Notes under the pieces: generated by a model
What the model was told of the DNA's origin: nothing
Database searches by the model: none
The model's input: the letters and a program-made list of their open reading frames with translations, nothing else
Part shown: in pieces, positions 1-9,012 of the stretch
Layout: every line of letters begins with the position of its first letter
How positions within the stretch are numbered: position 1 is the first letter of the stretch
Assembly (NCBI GenBank): GCA_002163005.1
Contig: MAAF01000076.1
Location: 25,643-89,642, forward strand
Length of the DNA: 64,000 nucleotides
Origin: Colwellia psychrerythraea
GTDB taxonomy: Bacteria > Pseudomonadota > Gammaproteobacteria > Enterobacterales > Alteromonadaceae
Direction: 5' to 3'
Program-made: the position numbers and the translations under genes

Positions 1-1
1 T

Positions 2-535
2 ATCACCATACGCCCTAGCGTTGGTGAAGCCTATCAAGGTGTTGTTGCATTAGATAAAGCTACTCTTGCTGATTGCTTAGCGCATTACTTTGAAGTTTCT
101 GAGCAAATTCCCACTAAAATCTGGCTATTTAGTGACACCGAGCAGCAATTAACTGCAGGTGCTTTAGTGCAATTATTACCTGATGGCAACGGAAGTATTG
201 AAAACAAAGAACAACAGCAAAGTGATTTTGAACACTTATGTCAGCTCACTAATACTATCAAAAGTGAAGAAGTCTTTTCATTAGAAGCTGAAGCATTGCT
301 TTATCGTTTATATCACCAAGAAAAAGTCAATATATTTGAGCCACAAAAGGTTAGCTATGTATGTGGTTGTTCCGCAGATAAATGTCTATCGGCAATATCG
401 CAAATAGAGCCAAGTGAAATTAAAGCTATATTAGCAGAACAAGGTAAAATTTCGATGACCTGTGATTACTGTATCACTACTTATGATTTTGATGAACTCA
501 GCTTGAAAAGTTTCATTTCGAAAGTTAATCATTAA
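2..535 (+). CDS. hslO: Hsp33 redox-regulated chaperone, C-terminal part (5' truncated by window edge)
   Basis: The reading frame is open from base 2, so the gene begins upstream of the window; the GTG at 167 is internal. The visible 177 residues include the family stretch around ADCLAHYF and the C-terminal zinc/redox switch: a CGC pair followed after about 31 residues by CDYC, the Hsp33 CxC-x(n)-CxxC layout. In the family, zinc-bound cysteines keep the chaperone inactive; oxidation releases zinc and activates it as a cytosolic holdase. It lies directly upstream of pckA, as in other gammaproteobacteria such as E. coli. Recognition is by motif and synteny. Confidence 0.95.
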   Translation: MTIRPSVGEAYQGVVALDKATLADCLAHYFEVSEQIPTKIWLFSDTEQQLTAGALVQLLPDGNGSIENKEQQQSDFEHLCQLTNTIKSEEVFSLEAEALLYRLYHQEKVNIFEPQKVSYVCGCSADKCLSAISQIEPSEIKAILAEQGKISMTCDYCITTYDFDELSLKSFISKVNH

Positions 536-580
536 AAAAAACACCTTTTTTATCGCAATAATCAATCAAAACACACTATA

Positions 581-614
581 TTAATTATCACTTATTCCAT
601 AAAGTGATAATTAA
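581..614. repeat. Perfect 13-bp inverted repeat after hslO
   Basis: TTAATTATCACTT (581-593) is matched exactly by its reverse complement at 602-614, with an 8-base loop. It lies about 45 bp past the hslO stop. No T-run follows on either strand, so it is a poor intrinsic terminator. It could be an operator or an RNA 3'-end stabiliser. Only the symmetry is directly seen. Confidence 0.5.
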
Positions 615-680
615 TAGCTAACCCACACACCTCCACAGCCCCTTACTTACCTACCATAACGAATTAAAAACCAAAATAAA

Positions 681-806
681 GGTAACATTCATGGTAACCA
701 TTCATGCTAGTTATAGTGAAAACTTTCACATTAAAGCATTTTTTACTTTCGTTTTGTTCGCGATTATCCTAAAATACCCACAATGAAGACAGCCTGAAAA
801 CTTTCA
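681..806 (+). promoter_or_regulatory. pckA control region: CRP-like box, duplicated palindrome, tandem repeat
   Basis: The 335-bp hslO-pckA gap holds three signals. (1) AGTGA-N6-TCACA at 715-730 matches the CRP consensus TGTGA-N6-TCACA at 9 of 10 positions. (2) The near-palindrome TGAAAACTTTCA occurs twice, at 717-728 (overlapping the CRP-like box) and at 795-806. It resembles Cra-type operators, but the central CG is replaced by AC. (3) GGTAAC(C)ATTCAT is repeated in tandem at 681-692 and 693-705. A weak -10 TAAAAT lies at 770-775, which would place the CRP-like site near -60. Catabolite control of pckA is well known in enterobacteria; its use here is inferred. Confidence 0.5.
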
Positions 807-870
807 GCACGTAATTCATCACTTATATTACTTAAAATAGAAATTTGTCATACTTAGGAGTGAACTTGCT

Positions 871-2481
871 ATGACCGCCCCGAAAAACTCAATTGATTTG
901 TCACAATACGGCATCAACGATGTTAACGAAGTTGTTTATAACCCATCGTATGAGTTACTTTTTAGTGAAGAAACTAAAGCTGGCCTTGATGGCTTTGATA
1001 AAGGCGTAGTAACTGAGCTTGGTGCAGTTAATGTAGACACGGGGATATTTACCGGTCGCTCTCCTAAAGATAAATATATTGTTCGCGATGACGTAACTCG
1101 CGATACAGTGTGGTGGTCTGATCAAGGTAAAAATGACAACAAAGCCATGACTCCTGAAACATGGGATCACTTAAAAGGCTTAGTAACCACACAACTTTCT
1201 GGTCAACGTTTATTTGTTGTTGATACTTTTTGTGGTGCTGATGAAGCAACACGCTTAAAAGTACGTTTCATTACACAAGTAGCTTGGCAAGCTCATTTCG
1301 TTAAAAACATGTTCATTCGCCCTTCTGATGCAGAACTTGAAAATTACGAACCTGATTTCGTGGTAATGAACGGTGCGAAAACAGTTAATGATAAATGGGA
1401 AGAGCAAGGTTTAAACTCAGAGAACTTTGTTGCTTTCAACTTAACTGAAAAAATTCAATTGATTGGCGGTACTTGGTACGGCGGCGAGATGAAAAAAGGT
1501 ATGTTCTCAATGATGAACTACTACCTTCCATTACAAGGCATTGCTTCAATGCATTGTAGTGCAAACGTTGGTGAAGATGGTGATACTGCTATCTTCTTCG
1601 GTTTGTCTGGCACAGGTAAAACAACACTTTCTACAGATCCTAAACGTCAACTTATCGGTGATGATGAACACGGTTGGGATGACAATGGTGTATTTAACTT
1701 TGAAGGTGGCTGTTACGCTAAAACAATCAACCTAAGCAAAGAAAATGAACCTGATATTTACAATGCAATTCGTCGTGACGCTTTACTAGAAAACGTTACT
1801 GTTGATGCAAATGGTAAAATCGATTTTGATGATAATTCAAAAACAGAAAACACACGTGTTTCTTACCCAATTCATCATATTGATAACATTGTTAAGCCTA
1901 TTTCACGTGCTGGTCATGCGAAAAAAGTTATTTTCTTAACGGCTGATGCTTTTGGTGTTTTACCACCGGTTGCTAAGTTAACACCAGAACAAACAGAGTA
2001 TTACTTCCTTTCAGGATTTACAGCTAAATTAGCAGGTACTGAACGTGGTATTACAGAGCCAACGCCTACTTTCTCAAGTTGTTTTGGTGCGGCTTTCTTA
2101 AGCTTACACCCAACGCAATATGCAGAAGTTCTACATAAACGTATGGATGATGCAGGCGCCGAAGCTTACCTTGTAAATACTGGCTGGAACGGTACTGGCA
2201 AGCGAATTTCTATCAAAGCAACTCGTGCTATTATTGATGCGATCTTAGATGGTTCAATTGATGATGCAGAAACAGAAATCATCCCGTTATTTAACTTAGA
2301 AGTTCCTAAAGTTTTAGCCGGTGTTGAGGGTGATATCCTTGATCCTCGCAATACTTATGAAGATGCAAGTGTTTGGAATGATAAAGCTGTAGATTTAGCG
2401 AACCGTTTTGTTAATAACTTTGAGAAGTTTACAGATACTGACAACGGTAAAGCATTAGTTGCTGCTGGTCCTCAGCTATAA
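871..2481 (+). CDS. pckA: ATP-dependent phosphoenolpyruvate carboxykinase
   Basis: Catalyses oxaloacetate + ATP to phosphoenolpyruvate + CO2 + ADP, the first committed step of gluconeogenesis from TCA intermediates, in the cytosol. At 536 aa it is full length for the ATP-type family. Visible motifs are [12 protein letters not shown] near residue 60, the [11 protein letters not shown] phosphate-binding loop near residue 244, the following [15 protein letters not shown] metal/nucleotide region, and an adenine-binding TRVSYP segment. The ATG at 871 has AGGAG a few bases upstream. It is monocistronic: two hairpins follow the stop. envZ/ompR lie convergent downstream, the same neighbourhood as in E. 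coli. Confidence 0.98.
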   Translation: MTAPKNSIDLSQYGINDVNEVVYNPSYELLFSEETKAGLDGFDKGVVTELGAVNVDTGIFTGRSPKDKYIVRDDVTRDTVWWSDQGKNDNKAMTPETWDHLKGLVTTQLSGQRLFVVDTFCGADEATRLKVRFITQVAWQAHFVKNMFIRPSDAELENYEPDFVVMNGAKTVNDKWEEQGLNSENFVAFNLTEKIQLIGGTWYGGEMKKGMFSMMNYYLPLQGIASMHCSANVGEDGDTAIFFGLSGTGKTTLSTDPKRQLIGDDEHGWDDNGVFNFEGGCYAKTINLSKENEPDIYNAIRRDALLENVTVDANGKIDFDDNSKTENTRVSYPIHHIDNIVKPISRAGHAKKVIFLTADAFGVLPPVAKLTPEQTEYYFLSGFTAKLAGTERGITEPTPTFSSCFGAAFLSLHPTQYAEVLHKRMDDAGAEAYLVNTGWNGTGKRISIKATRAIIDAILDGSIDDAETEIIPLFNLEVPKVLAGVEGDILDPRNTYEDASVWNDKAVDLANRFVNNFEKFTDTDNGKALVAAGPQL

Positions 2482-2493
2482 AGTAATGAGTTC

Positions 2494-2516
2494 AAGGCTA
2501 TTGCTGAAATAGCCTT
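2494..2516 (+). repeat. Short hairpin just after the pckA stop
   Basis: AAGGCTATT (2494-2502) pairs perfectly with AATAGCCTT (2508-2516) around a 5-base loop, 12 bp past the pckA stop. It sits upstream of the strong terminator at 2531 and probably forms part of the 3' end of the mRNA. Confidence 0.55.
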
Positions 2517-2530
2517 ATTCAAGAGACGAT

Positions 2531-2566
2531 AAAGCCAGATGTTAAGTTATTAACATCTGGCTTTTT
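2531..2566 (+). terminator. Strong intrinsic terminator of pckA
   Basis: A perfect 15-bp stem (AAAGCCAGATGTTAA, 2531-2545, against 2550-2564) with a 4-base loop is followed by a T-rich stretch on the + strand. The mirrored A-run may let it also stop envZ transcription from the other side. Confidence 0.9.
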
Positions 2567-2600
2567 ATTATTTTGAATTCAGGTACCTAAATTAATGTAA

Positions 2601-2627
2601 TTGGTATAGTTGGTATAATTGGTATTA
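2601..2627. repeat. Three tandem 9-mers at the envZ stop codon
   Basis: TTGGTATAG, TTGGTATAA and TTGGTATTA follow each other without gaps; the last overlaps the envZ stop codon (2625-2627, read on the minus strand). The unit equals the outer tip (TTGGTATA) of the dispersed elements found elsewhere in the window, so this may be the remnant of repeated insertion or a tip-sized tandem expansion. Confidence 0.6.
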
Positions 2628-3917
2628 TTTAAACACTAGAGGAAGATAAACTTTTGCTTGTAAGCCACCCGATGGTTTATTAGAGAGTTCAACTTTACCA
2701 CCATGAGTATCAACTATACGCTTTATTATTGCTAAACCTAAACCGCTGCCCTCTGTTCCCCTAGCAGTATCTCCTTGAGTAAAAGGTTGAAATAATCGTT
2801 CGATATCAGCCTCAGGAATACCTGCACCATTGTCACTGACAATGAAGAAAGCATAGTCGCTTTCTACACCGGTGAACACTTCAATTTTATCTTCGGTATA
2901 ACGAATGGCATTTTGCACTAAATTTGCCAGCGCGCGTCTAACGGCCACATGGCGTAAAGGGATTTTAATGCACTCACCAGGATGAAAAATTATCAACCTA
3001 TCACTTGGTGTTTCAACGTTCAGCACTTCGTCAACAAGCACATTTAAGTCACCGAGCTCTGCTTTATCTTTTGAGTCATGACGAATGTAATCAATAAATT
3101 GGTCGATAATATTATTCATATCATCAATATCAGTTTCAATACCTTCTTTAAGAAAGTCATCTGACTCATTCATCATTTCACTAGCTAAACGGATACGGGT
3201 CAAAGGCGTACGTAAGTCGTGAGAAATACCCGCCATTAATAAATTACGATCTTCTTCCAGCTGCTTAATGCCTTTAGACATGTGATTAAAGGCTTGAGTT
3301 ACCGCCATAACTTCTGAGGTACCGCGCTCAACAAGTGGATCAGGAAAATCACCTCGACCAACATCTTCTGCTGCTATTTCTAATGACTTTAGCGGCCGAT
3401 TAAGCTGCCGAACAAAAACCCAACCGCCCATAACACTTAATAAACCAATAACAATCATAAAGAATATTAACGGCGAAAAACTCCCTTTTTCCATACCTAT
3501 TAACGGAATTTTTACCCAGAGGTGTGGCGCCTGAGGTGCTCGTATCCAAAAAAGATACTCATCGCCTTGTGAAATTCTCACTTCAGCTGGCCCACCAAGC
3601 AATGCGGACATTTGTTCAGATCGATAAGGATACAATCCTGCATTAGCTAAACCAAACTTGTAGGCATCTTCTTCACGATAAACACCAATGCCCGTTTCAT
3701 TATGAAATGCCTTCGCCATTTTTGGGCTTAACTTGGCATCATCAATATCAATGAAAACAACGCGTACCTGTTTAGCCAACAGTTGATTCATTTGTTGCTG
3801 GTTTGGCTCAATAACATAGAGCGCAAAAGAAATGTAGGAAACAATTTGATTGATAAACAGTAAAAAACCGATCAATAAAACCGTTTGTCCAAAAGCACTT
3901 CGTGGCAATATTTTCAT
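2625..3917 (-). CDS. envZ: Osmosensor histidine kinase EnvZ
   Basis: Inner-membrane sensor kinase that phosphorylates OmpR. It is 430 aa. TM1 spans about 12-34, a periplasmic domain covers about 35-147, and TM2 spans about 148-170. A HAMP linker ([11 protein letters not shown]) follows, then the phosphoacceptor segment [12 protein letters not shown] with the catalytic His at about residue 233. ATP-binding boxes follow: N box [11 protein letters not shown]1 DNGAGIP and G2 GSGLGLAI. It lies 26 bp downstream of ompR, forming the classical two-gene operon. The [12 protein letters not shown] block and the position next to pckA make EnvZ far more likely than another OmpR-type kinase. Confidence 0.95.
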   Translation of the reverse strand: MKILPRSAFGQTVLLIGFLLFINQIVSYISFALYVIEPNQQQMNQLLAKQVRVVFIDIDDAKLSPKMAKAFHNETGIGVYREEDAYKFGLANAGLYPYRSEQMSALLGGPAEVRISQGDEYLFWIRAPQAPHLWVKIPLIGMEKGSFSPLIFFMIVIGLLSVMGGWVFVRQLNRPLKSLEIAAEDVGRGDFPDPLVERGTSEVMAVTQAFNHMSKGIKQLEEDRNLLMAGISHDLRTPLTRIRLASEMMNESDDFLKEGIETDIDDMNNIIDQFIDYIRHDSKDKAELGDLNVLVDEVLNVETPSDRLIIFHPGECIKIPLRHVAVRRALANLVQNAIRYTEDKIEVFTGVESDYAFFIVSDNGAGIPEADIERLFQPFTQGDTARGTEGSGLGLAIIKRIVDTHGGKVELSNKPSGGLQAKVYLPLVFK

Positions 3918-3943
3918 ATTAATGACTTAACTTAAAAGAATAA

Positions 3944-4678
3944 CTAAGCAGGACTACCATCGGGCACAAAGACATAACCTAAGCCCCAAACCGTTTGTAA
4001 GTATCTTGGTTTCGCAGGGTCTTCTTCAAGCATTCGACGCAGTCGTGATACTTGAACGTCAATACTACGCTCGAGTGCTGAATAATCTCTACCACGCGCA
4101 AGATTCATCAATTTATCACGGGATAACGGCTCTCTCGGGTGAGTAACTAATGCTTTAAGTACGGCAAATTCACCACTGGTTAACGGCATACTAATATCGT
4201 CTTTTTGCATTTCACGGGTAGCTAAATTTAACTGGTAACCACCAAAGCTAATAACATTTTCTTCTAGTGCAGGTGCCCCAGGAGCTTCTTGAGTACGACG
4301 ACGTAATACGGCTTTAATACGGGCAAGTAATTCTCTTGGATTAAAAGGCTTAGGCATATAATCATCTGCACCTAGCTCTAAGCCAATAATACGGTCAACC
4401 TCGTCACCTTTAGCGGTTAACATTACAATAGGAATATTATTAGAATTTTGACGTAAACGGCGACAAATTGATAAACCATCTTCGCCGGGTAACATTAAAT
4501 CGAGTACTAATAAATGAAAGTTTTCACGTTCAAGCAGACGATCCATCTGTTCGGAATTAGCAGCACTTCGTACCGTAAAACCTTGTTCAACTAAATAACG
4601 CTCTAACAATGAGCGCAAACGCATGTCATCATCTACTACTAAAATTTTAGGTGTTTCTTGAGTCATATGTTGTTTCAC
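3944..4678 (-). CDS. ompR: Response regulator OmpR
   Basis: Cytosolic transcription factor of the EnvZ/OmpR pair, controlling porin and envelope genes in response to osmolarity or acidity in characterised relatives. It is 244 aa. The receiver domain has the acidic pocket VVDDD near residue 15, the phosphoacceptor Asp near residue 60 (LLVLDLMLPGEDG), the conserved Thr in MLTAKGDE and Lys in MPKPFNP. The C-terminal winged-helix DNA-binding domain ends in VWGLGYVFVPDG. The start could be the ATG at 4678 or an in-frame ATG four codons later. It is first gene of the ompR-envZ operon. Confidence 0.96.
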   Translation of the reverse strand: MKQHMTQETPKILVVDDDMRLRSLLERYLVEQGFTVRSAANSEQMDRLLERENFHLLVLDLMLPGEDGLSICRRLRQNSNNIPIVMLTAKGDEVDRIIGLELGADDYMPKPFNPRELLARIKAVLRRRTQEAPGAPALEENVISFGGYQLNLATREMQKDDISMPLTSGEFAVLKALVTHPREPLSRDKLMNLARGRDYSALERSIDVQVSRLRRMLEEDPAKPRYLQTVWGLGYVFVPDGSPA

Positions 4679-4809
4679 CTTGCTCGATTTGTTTTTTATT
4701 ATAAATATATGCCGTTACTATAAGTGATATTGCTTACAATAAGAAACTGGCAAAAGGAAAAGCCCCTAAGTATTTGTTACAATTTATGTAATTCCTAAGC
4801 TAGCTTAGG

Positions 4810-5328
4810 TTATTTTAAATAATGAATACTTTGCTCTGTTACACATTGAGTAAAACTTTTCTTGCGCTCGCTATGTGAAAGAGAAGATATCGCTTGCTTA
4901 ACTAATTGCATCTTTTGATCTCGATCTGCTTTAGGTAAATGAGCAAGTTGCTCATGAAAGCAACCTAACAAACCAAAATTTAATGCCAAGTCTGATTGCA
5001 TGGTATCTTCACCTAAACAGCTGTCTAGCTTTTCTGCCAAGGTGTTTTTATCCATTTCGGTGATTAAGTAGTTTAGCTTATAATCGACTTTGTCGGTTTT
5101 TCTCACCTGATTACACATAAAAAACATATCAGCAACCGCAACAACAGGAATTAATTGTTGATGCTGTTTACTAAAACGTTTTTTCAACCAGTCATTTTGA
5201 GCCTGCTCATTGCTAGGATTAACATCAACTGAAGTGCTCGCTGAGTTTACAGAATAAAGCCACCATGCTTGGCTGGGTAAAGCATAACAAGCAAGAACAA
5301 CTAATAACAATTTTAACAGTATTTTCAT
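4810..5328 (-). CDS. Small secreted/periplasmic protein of unknown function
   Basis: 172 aa from the ATG at 5328. A typical signal peptide begins MKILLKLLLVVLACYALPSQA and is probably cleaved before WWLYS. The mature part has three cysteines (near residues 70, 107 and 125, and another near the C-terminus), suggesting disulfides, and is otherwise Lys/Gln/Asp-rich. I do not recognise the family. Its start codon is one base from the left end of a dispersed repeat (5330-5596), so leader, ribosome-binding site and probably promoter lie in that element. A longer in-frame start at 5355 lies inside the repeat and would add nine residues before the signal peptide; I judge it unlikely. Confidence 0.75.
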   Translation of the reverse strand: MKILLKLLLVVLACYALPSQAWWLYSVNSASTSVDVNPSNEQAQNDWLKKRFSKQHQQLIPVVAVADMFFMCNQVRKTDKVDYKLNYLITEMDKNTLAEKLDSCLGEDTMQSDLALNFGLLGCFHEQLAHLPKADRDQKMQLVKQAISSLSHSERKKSFTQCVTEQSIHYLK

Positions 5329-5329
5329 A

Positions 5330-5596
5330 TATACCCGTTCCACTTGAAGATGCATGATTCAGCTGGAATTAGAAACGCCTTCAGGCAAGGCATTGATTGA
5401 AGAGAATAGTTATTCTATTGTCGAAATCAATAACGCAGCATAAAGCGTTTATAAACCAGCCCCTTGGGGAAGGCTGAGCAAATCATACTCTACGTTACAT
5501 TTCTTTTTAAGGGAATGACCCTTAATGAAAAAATGCGCCTTGATTATGAATCGCTCATACTTCCTGAAACGAGCATATTCAAGTGGAGCTGGTATA
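5330..5596. repeat. Dispersed structured element, copy A (267 bp)
   Basis: Outer ends form a 24-bp imperfect terminal inverted repeat (21 of 24 paired): TATACCCGTTCCACTTGAAG from 5330, and the mirror ending GGTATA at 5596. Internal stem 1 pairs AAACGC (5373-5378) with GCGTTT (5445-5450) around the core GGCAAGGCATTGATTG ... AAATCAATAACGCAGCAT, shared with copies B and C. Internal stem 2 pairs 5475-5486 with 5546-5557 and holds the hairpin TTAAGGG-AATGA-CCCTTAA (5507-5525). No open reading frame of note. It fills the 375-bp gap between the small secreted protein and the thioredoxin gene. MITE-like; mobilising transposase not visible. Confidence 0.85.
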
Positions 5597-5703
5597 ACTA
5601 GGCTCTAACAAATATAAATTGAATTCGATCTCTCTTGAGATATTGTGCATCACAGCTAAAACTAAGTATAGTTAACTTATGTTTAAAAAATGTAGGAAGT
5701 AAT

Positions 5704-6180
5704 ATGCCCAACTCACTAAAAACCTTAGCGAACCTATTATTAATAACCATGGCATTATTGTTCACTTTTAAAAGTGCACACGCGAGTGGACCAGTAAATG
5801 AATTTGAACAAGCGATGGAACAATACAAAGGTAAAGTCGTGTATGTAGATTTTTGGGCTTCTTGGTGTATTCCTTGTCGAAAATCTTTTCCATGGATGAA
5901 TACCATGCAAGCAAAACATCAAGACCAAGGTTTTGTGGTGCTGAGCATTAACCTAGATGCAGAGGAAACATTAGCAAAGAAGTTTTTGAAACTGGCCCCA
6001 GCTAACTTTGCCATTATTTATGATGCAAAAGGAAAGTTAGCGCAAAAGTTTAAATTAAAAGGCATGCCTAGCAGTTACTTATTTGATCGCCAAGGTAAAC
6101 TCATTAGTGCCCACACTGGTTTTAATGGTAAAAAGCAACAACAGTATGAACAGGAGATATCACAAGCATTAGCACGATAA
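5704..6180 (+). CDS. Periplasmic thioredoxin-like (TlpA/ResA-type) protein
   Basis: 158 aa from the ATG at 5704, preceded by AGGAAGT. The open frame extends upstream but has no good start. An N-terminal signal sequence (about residues 1-26, ending SAHASG) exports a thioredoxin fold. Its active site, FWASWCIPCRKSFP, has CIPC rather than the CGPC of thioredoxin, as often in TlpA-type proteins. The cis-proline loop GMPSSYLFD is present. Likely a thiol-disulfide reductant or oxidant in the periplasm; partner unknown. It is convergent with the PepSY gene and separated by a weak hairpin. Confidence 0.85.
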   Translation: MPNSLKTLANLLLITMALLFTFKSAHASGPVNEFEQAMEQYKGKVVYVDFWASWCIPCRKSFPWMNTMQAKHQDQGFVVLSINLDAEETLAKKFLKLAPANFAIIYDAKGKLAQKFKLKGMPSSYLFDRQGKLISAHTGFNGKKQQQYEQEISQALAR

Positions 6181-6199
6181 TAAGTATGCCGATTAGAAG

Positions 6200-6248
6200 G
6201 CAGTAATTGAGCAAAGGAAAATCTTGTCAAACATTACTGCTGTTTTCA
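6200..6248. terminator. Possible weak bidirectional terminator
   Basis: GCAGTAAT (6200-6207) is the reverse complement of ATTACTGC (6233-6240); the loop is 25 bases and TGTTTT follows. It lies between the convergent thioredoxin and PepSY genes. The long loop makes it a weak candidate. Confidence 0.35.
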
Positions 6249-6255
6249 TAGTCTA

Positions 6256-7035
6256 TTATTTTCTCGTATTTTTGGTGTATTTCACCCAGATATAAAGTCC
6301 ACTTATTGATAAGAGAATCAATAACAATGCAATAAAATCCATAAAGAACACGCCAATATCACCGAGAATACGACCACTATGACTATCAATAATAATACGT
6401 TCTAGTGTTAAAAATTGAGCGCGATAAGCCAGTTCGGCCTGTTGTATTTTATCGTCAGATGCAAGTTCAGATTGCAACCATTTTGGTGTATTTATTGGTT
6501 GAATAACTTGCCAATCAAAAAAATCACCGTCTGTTTGATAATAACCATTTGCACTATCAACTATCACTTGGCCATTATTAATACTCATTGCTTTTATCAT
6601 TTCAGGTACACCTGACTCAGTACCAAGCATATCAACTAACTCACCGTTAAGGTTGTATAGTAAAATACTTTGGCGAGTAGCTATAACAAATACTTTTTGC
6701 TGATTATGTTGCAAGAATAACTGACCAACACTAACAATTTTGGCATCGCTTTCAAACAATAAGTGGCCCTCAAGCCAGACGCTATTATTAACTACCTGAA
6801 TAGTTTTTTGTTGATAGAAACGAACATCGTGGGGGACGGAAATACCATAATAATCAAGTAGCAGAGTACTTTTAATGGGTTGGTGCGCCAAGGATAAACC
6901 ATCGGTATGGTTAAGAGCGACTCCCGTAACAGATAAAAAAACAATAAAAAACGCAGCAAATACGCCCAGTTTTCGATGCCACTTTCTAAAGGTACGATTT
7001 AGTTGTTGAGAGAATGGTTTAACAGTTTTTTTCAT
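6256..7035 (-). CDS. PepSY-associated transmembrane protein, probable electron-transfer component
   Basis: 259 aa. An N-terminal basic segment holding RKWHRKLGV leads into TM1 (about 24-42), a periplasmic domain follows, and a last TM (about 229-252) ends in IWVKYTKNTRK. The HRKLG/VTGVALNHTDG segment and the C-terminal LSISGLYIW helix are hallmarks of PepSY-TM proteins, some of which transfer electrons across the inner membrane (ferric-reductase-like roles). Third gene of a porin / FMN-binding / PepSY operon; the 103-bp gap to the FMN-binding gene contains no obvious terminator. It probably passes electrons to the flavinylated neighbour. Family call firm, function inferred. Confidence 0.8.
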   Translation of the reverse strand: MKKTVKPFSQQLNRTFRKWHRKLGVFAAFFIVFLSVTGVALNHTDGLSLAHQPIKSTLLLDYYGISVPHDVRFYQQKTIQVVNNSVWLEGHLLFESDAKIVSVGQLFLQHNQQKVFVIATRQSILLYNLNGELVDMLGTESGVPEMIKAMSINNGQVIVDSANGYYQTDGDFFDWQVIQPINTPKWLQSELASDDKIQQAELAYRAQFLTLERIIIDSHSGRILGDIGVFFMDFIALLLILLSISGLYIWVKYTKNTRK

Positions 7036-7138
7036 AAATATGCAGCAACTAAATAAAGGCTTATAAGCTTTTAAAGCAAGAGAGTAAAAAATAAGTCGTT
7101 ATTTTGCCTGAGCATGTTCATTTTAGCTAGTATCTGTT

Positions 7139-7651
7139 TTAAAGAGTGACTTTACTATTTAACCACAGAGCAAGTCTGGCAACTTTTGTGGTTGCTCTTA
7201 CCGACAAGGTTGCACCGGTAATGCCATCAATATGTTGACTAAGCGTGTTATCTTTTGTCAGTGTTGCACGCGTAAATTGTTCACTATAAAAATCATGACG
7301 CACTTCATCGCCTCGGGTTTCTCTAAAAGTAAGCACTTTGAGCTGTTTAATTGCATCTTTGTGAATATGCACGGCAATAGTGATTGGTTTTTCTTTACCT
7401 ACCTCATTTAGAATCCAGACGTTATCATTAGCTTCTTGCCAGTAACGTATTCGCATACGACTATATTTATGACTAAGAATTTCTGCAATAGTTTCTTTAT
7501 CTTCCGCACTTAACCACAAGACTTGCACAGCAGGCACTTGCTCAGTAAAAATTCCCTTAAGGAATTCCTCAGATGTTTGATATACCCCTTTAGCCATAAC
7601 ATTCATCGCTAAAATACAGTATAAAAGTACCAACAATAAAAACTTCTTCAC
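7139..7651 (-). CDS. Exported FMN-binding domain protein with flavinylation motif
   Basis: 170 aa from the GTG at 7651, which gives a clean signal peptide (VKKFLLLVLLYCILAMNVMA). The frame can be extended to a TTG at 7699, but that adds a charged stretch before the signal. The C-terminal motif DGITGATLSVRAT matches the DxxTGAT signature where ApbE attaches FMN covalently to the Thr, as in RnfG, NqrC and NosR-type domains. Sequences such as FRETRGDEVRHDFYSEQF resemble the FMN_bind fold. It lies 90 bp downstream of the porin stop. Likely a periplasmic flavin carrier that works with the PepSY membrane protein. Confidence 0.85.
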   Translation of the reverse strand: MKKFLLLVLLYCILAMNVMAKGVYQTSEEFLKGIFTEQVPAVQVLWLSAEDKETIAEILSHKYSRMRIRYWQEANDNVWILNEVGKEKPITIAVHIHKDAIKQLKVLTFRETRGDEVRHDFYSEQFTRATLTKDNTLSQHIDGITGATLSVRATTKVARLALWLNSKVTL

Positions 7652-7741
7652 AAGTTTACTCTTAACTTTTAATAAATAAAAAAGCTCAACACTGCACAAG
7701 ACAAAGTTGAGCTACTTAGCTTAACAGATTATCAATGTTAA

Positions 7742-8920
7742 CTAAAACTGATAACCAAAACCTAGGTTGAAGCCTTTTGAGTCTTTAGAACCACCCAAGT
7801 CTTCATAATCCGCTTTTAACACTACGTCTTCATGTAAGAAATAGCTAATACCAACATTTGTTGATTCAACAGTGGTTGAATCGCTATTACCTGCGTTGTT
7901 GTCATATTCTGCATAGCGAGCAAAAACGCCTACTTTTTCACTTATTCTATAAGAAGGTTCAACATACCAACCTGTTTGCTCATCACGACCTAACGCTTTT
8001 GCTTCATCACCATTGATGTCCCAACGCGCGTATAAAGCACGAATGGTGAAATCATTAACTTGATAAACAGCATGCGCTTCAAGTAATGTTGCATCTGCTG
8101 TATCAATAGGGGCGTCAAAATTATTGCCACCTTGAGTAATATCCGTTTGATACTGTACCGTTGCTGCTAGCTCTAAACCAGTAATTGCTGTGTATTTAAC
8201 ACGACCAGTATAAGCAAGGTTTTCTGCCGTTGCTTTAGCCACTTTTTGACGACCGTTACGAATTTTAAAGTCATCACCAACTTCTAAACCACTAGTCACT
8301 GCACCATCAAGACTTACACCGCCTACTGGCTTATAATTAAATGATAAACCAGCTTCCCACCATGTAGCAGGAATAATGTTTTTCTCAACACCGTTACGTT
8401 CAACACCATAGAATGTTGGTGGCTCATGCGTTTCATTGATAATGCCTACAGGGATTAAGAACAAACCAACTTTAGAGCTTGTCGCTTCATTAATATCAAC
8501 TTCAACATAGGCTTGTTCAAGTTCAACTTCCCCTGATTTTCCTTCACCGGCAATAGAATGCTCTAGCTCAAATTCAGAGAAAAAACGTACGCTATCAGAA
8601 AACTCATGCCCGAAAAACAATACAAAACGGTGAAAATCTATCTTGGCATCTTTATCTTCATAGTTGTTGTAATGTAACTCGCCGTAGCCACCAATTGTAG
8701 TGTTAGCAAACATACCGCCAGCACTTTCAGTAACTACTTCAACTTGATCAGCAGTTGCTTCAAGTTTTTTTTCTGTTTCATCTAAACGTTGTTCTAGTGA
8801 CTTAAGCACTTCTTGTTGTTGAGTAATGACTTTACGTAATTCAGTCGTTTCTTCGCTAGCGATAGCAGCATTACTTGTAAGCAATGTCGCAATAACCGAG
8901 GCAATTAATGTTTTTTTCAT
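7742..8920 (-). CDS. Outer-membrane porin (phosphate-selective porin O/P-like)
   Basis: 392 aa. A signal peptide (MKKTLIASVIATLLTSNAAIA) is followed by a coiled coil at about 25-65 (heptad-like LRKVITQQQEVLKSLEQRL) and then an amphipathic beta-rich barrel starting TTIGGYGELHYN. It ends with aromatic Phe (LGFGYQF), as expected for a BamA-recognised outer-membrane protein. The N-terminal coiled coil could trimerise the barrel. First gene of the operon with the FMN-binding and PepSY genes, so it may admit the acceptor or ion handled by that redox pair. The FNR-type box at 9041-9054 may control it. Confidence 0.85.
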   Translation of the reverse strand: MKKTLIASVIATLLTSNAAIASEETTELRKVITQQQEVLKSLEQRLDETEKKLEATADQVEVVTESAGGMFANTTIGGYGELHYNNYEDKDAKIDFHRFVLFFGHEFSDSVRFFSEFELEHSIAGEGKSGEVELEQAYVEVDINEATSSKVGLFLIPVGIINETHEPPTFYGVERNGVEKNIIPATWWEAGLSFNYKPVGGVSLDGAVTSGLEVGDDFKIRNGRQKVAKATAENLAYTGRVKYTAITGLELAATVQYQTDITQGGNNFDAPIDTADATLLEAHAVYQVNDFTIRALYARWDINGDEAKALGRDEQTGWYVEPSYRISEKVGVFARYAEYDNNAGNSDSTTVESTNVGISYFLHEDVVLKADYEDLGGSKDSKGFNLGFGYQF

Positions 8921-9012
8921 GTTATTTATCCAGAAAGTTATGTTATTTAATGTGACTTATATTTATTTTGCGACATTAAACCACAAACCAAACAAGAATC
9001 AATAGTATTTGC

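Noticed and set aside
5598..5906. 102-codon minus-strand frame overlapping the thioredoxin start
   Set aside because: Overlaps the coding start of a clear thioredoxin gene and shows no family features.
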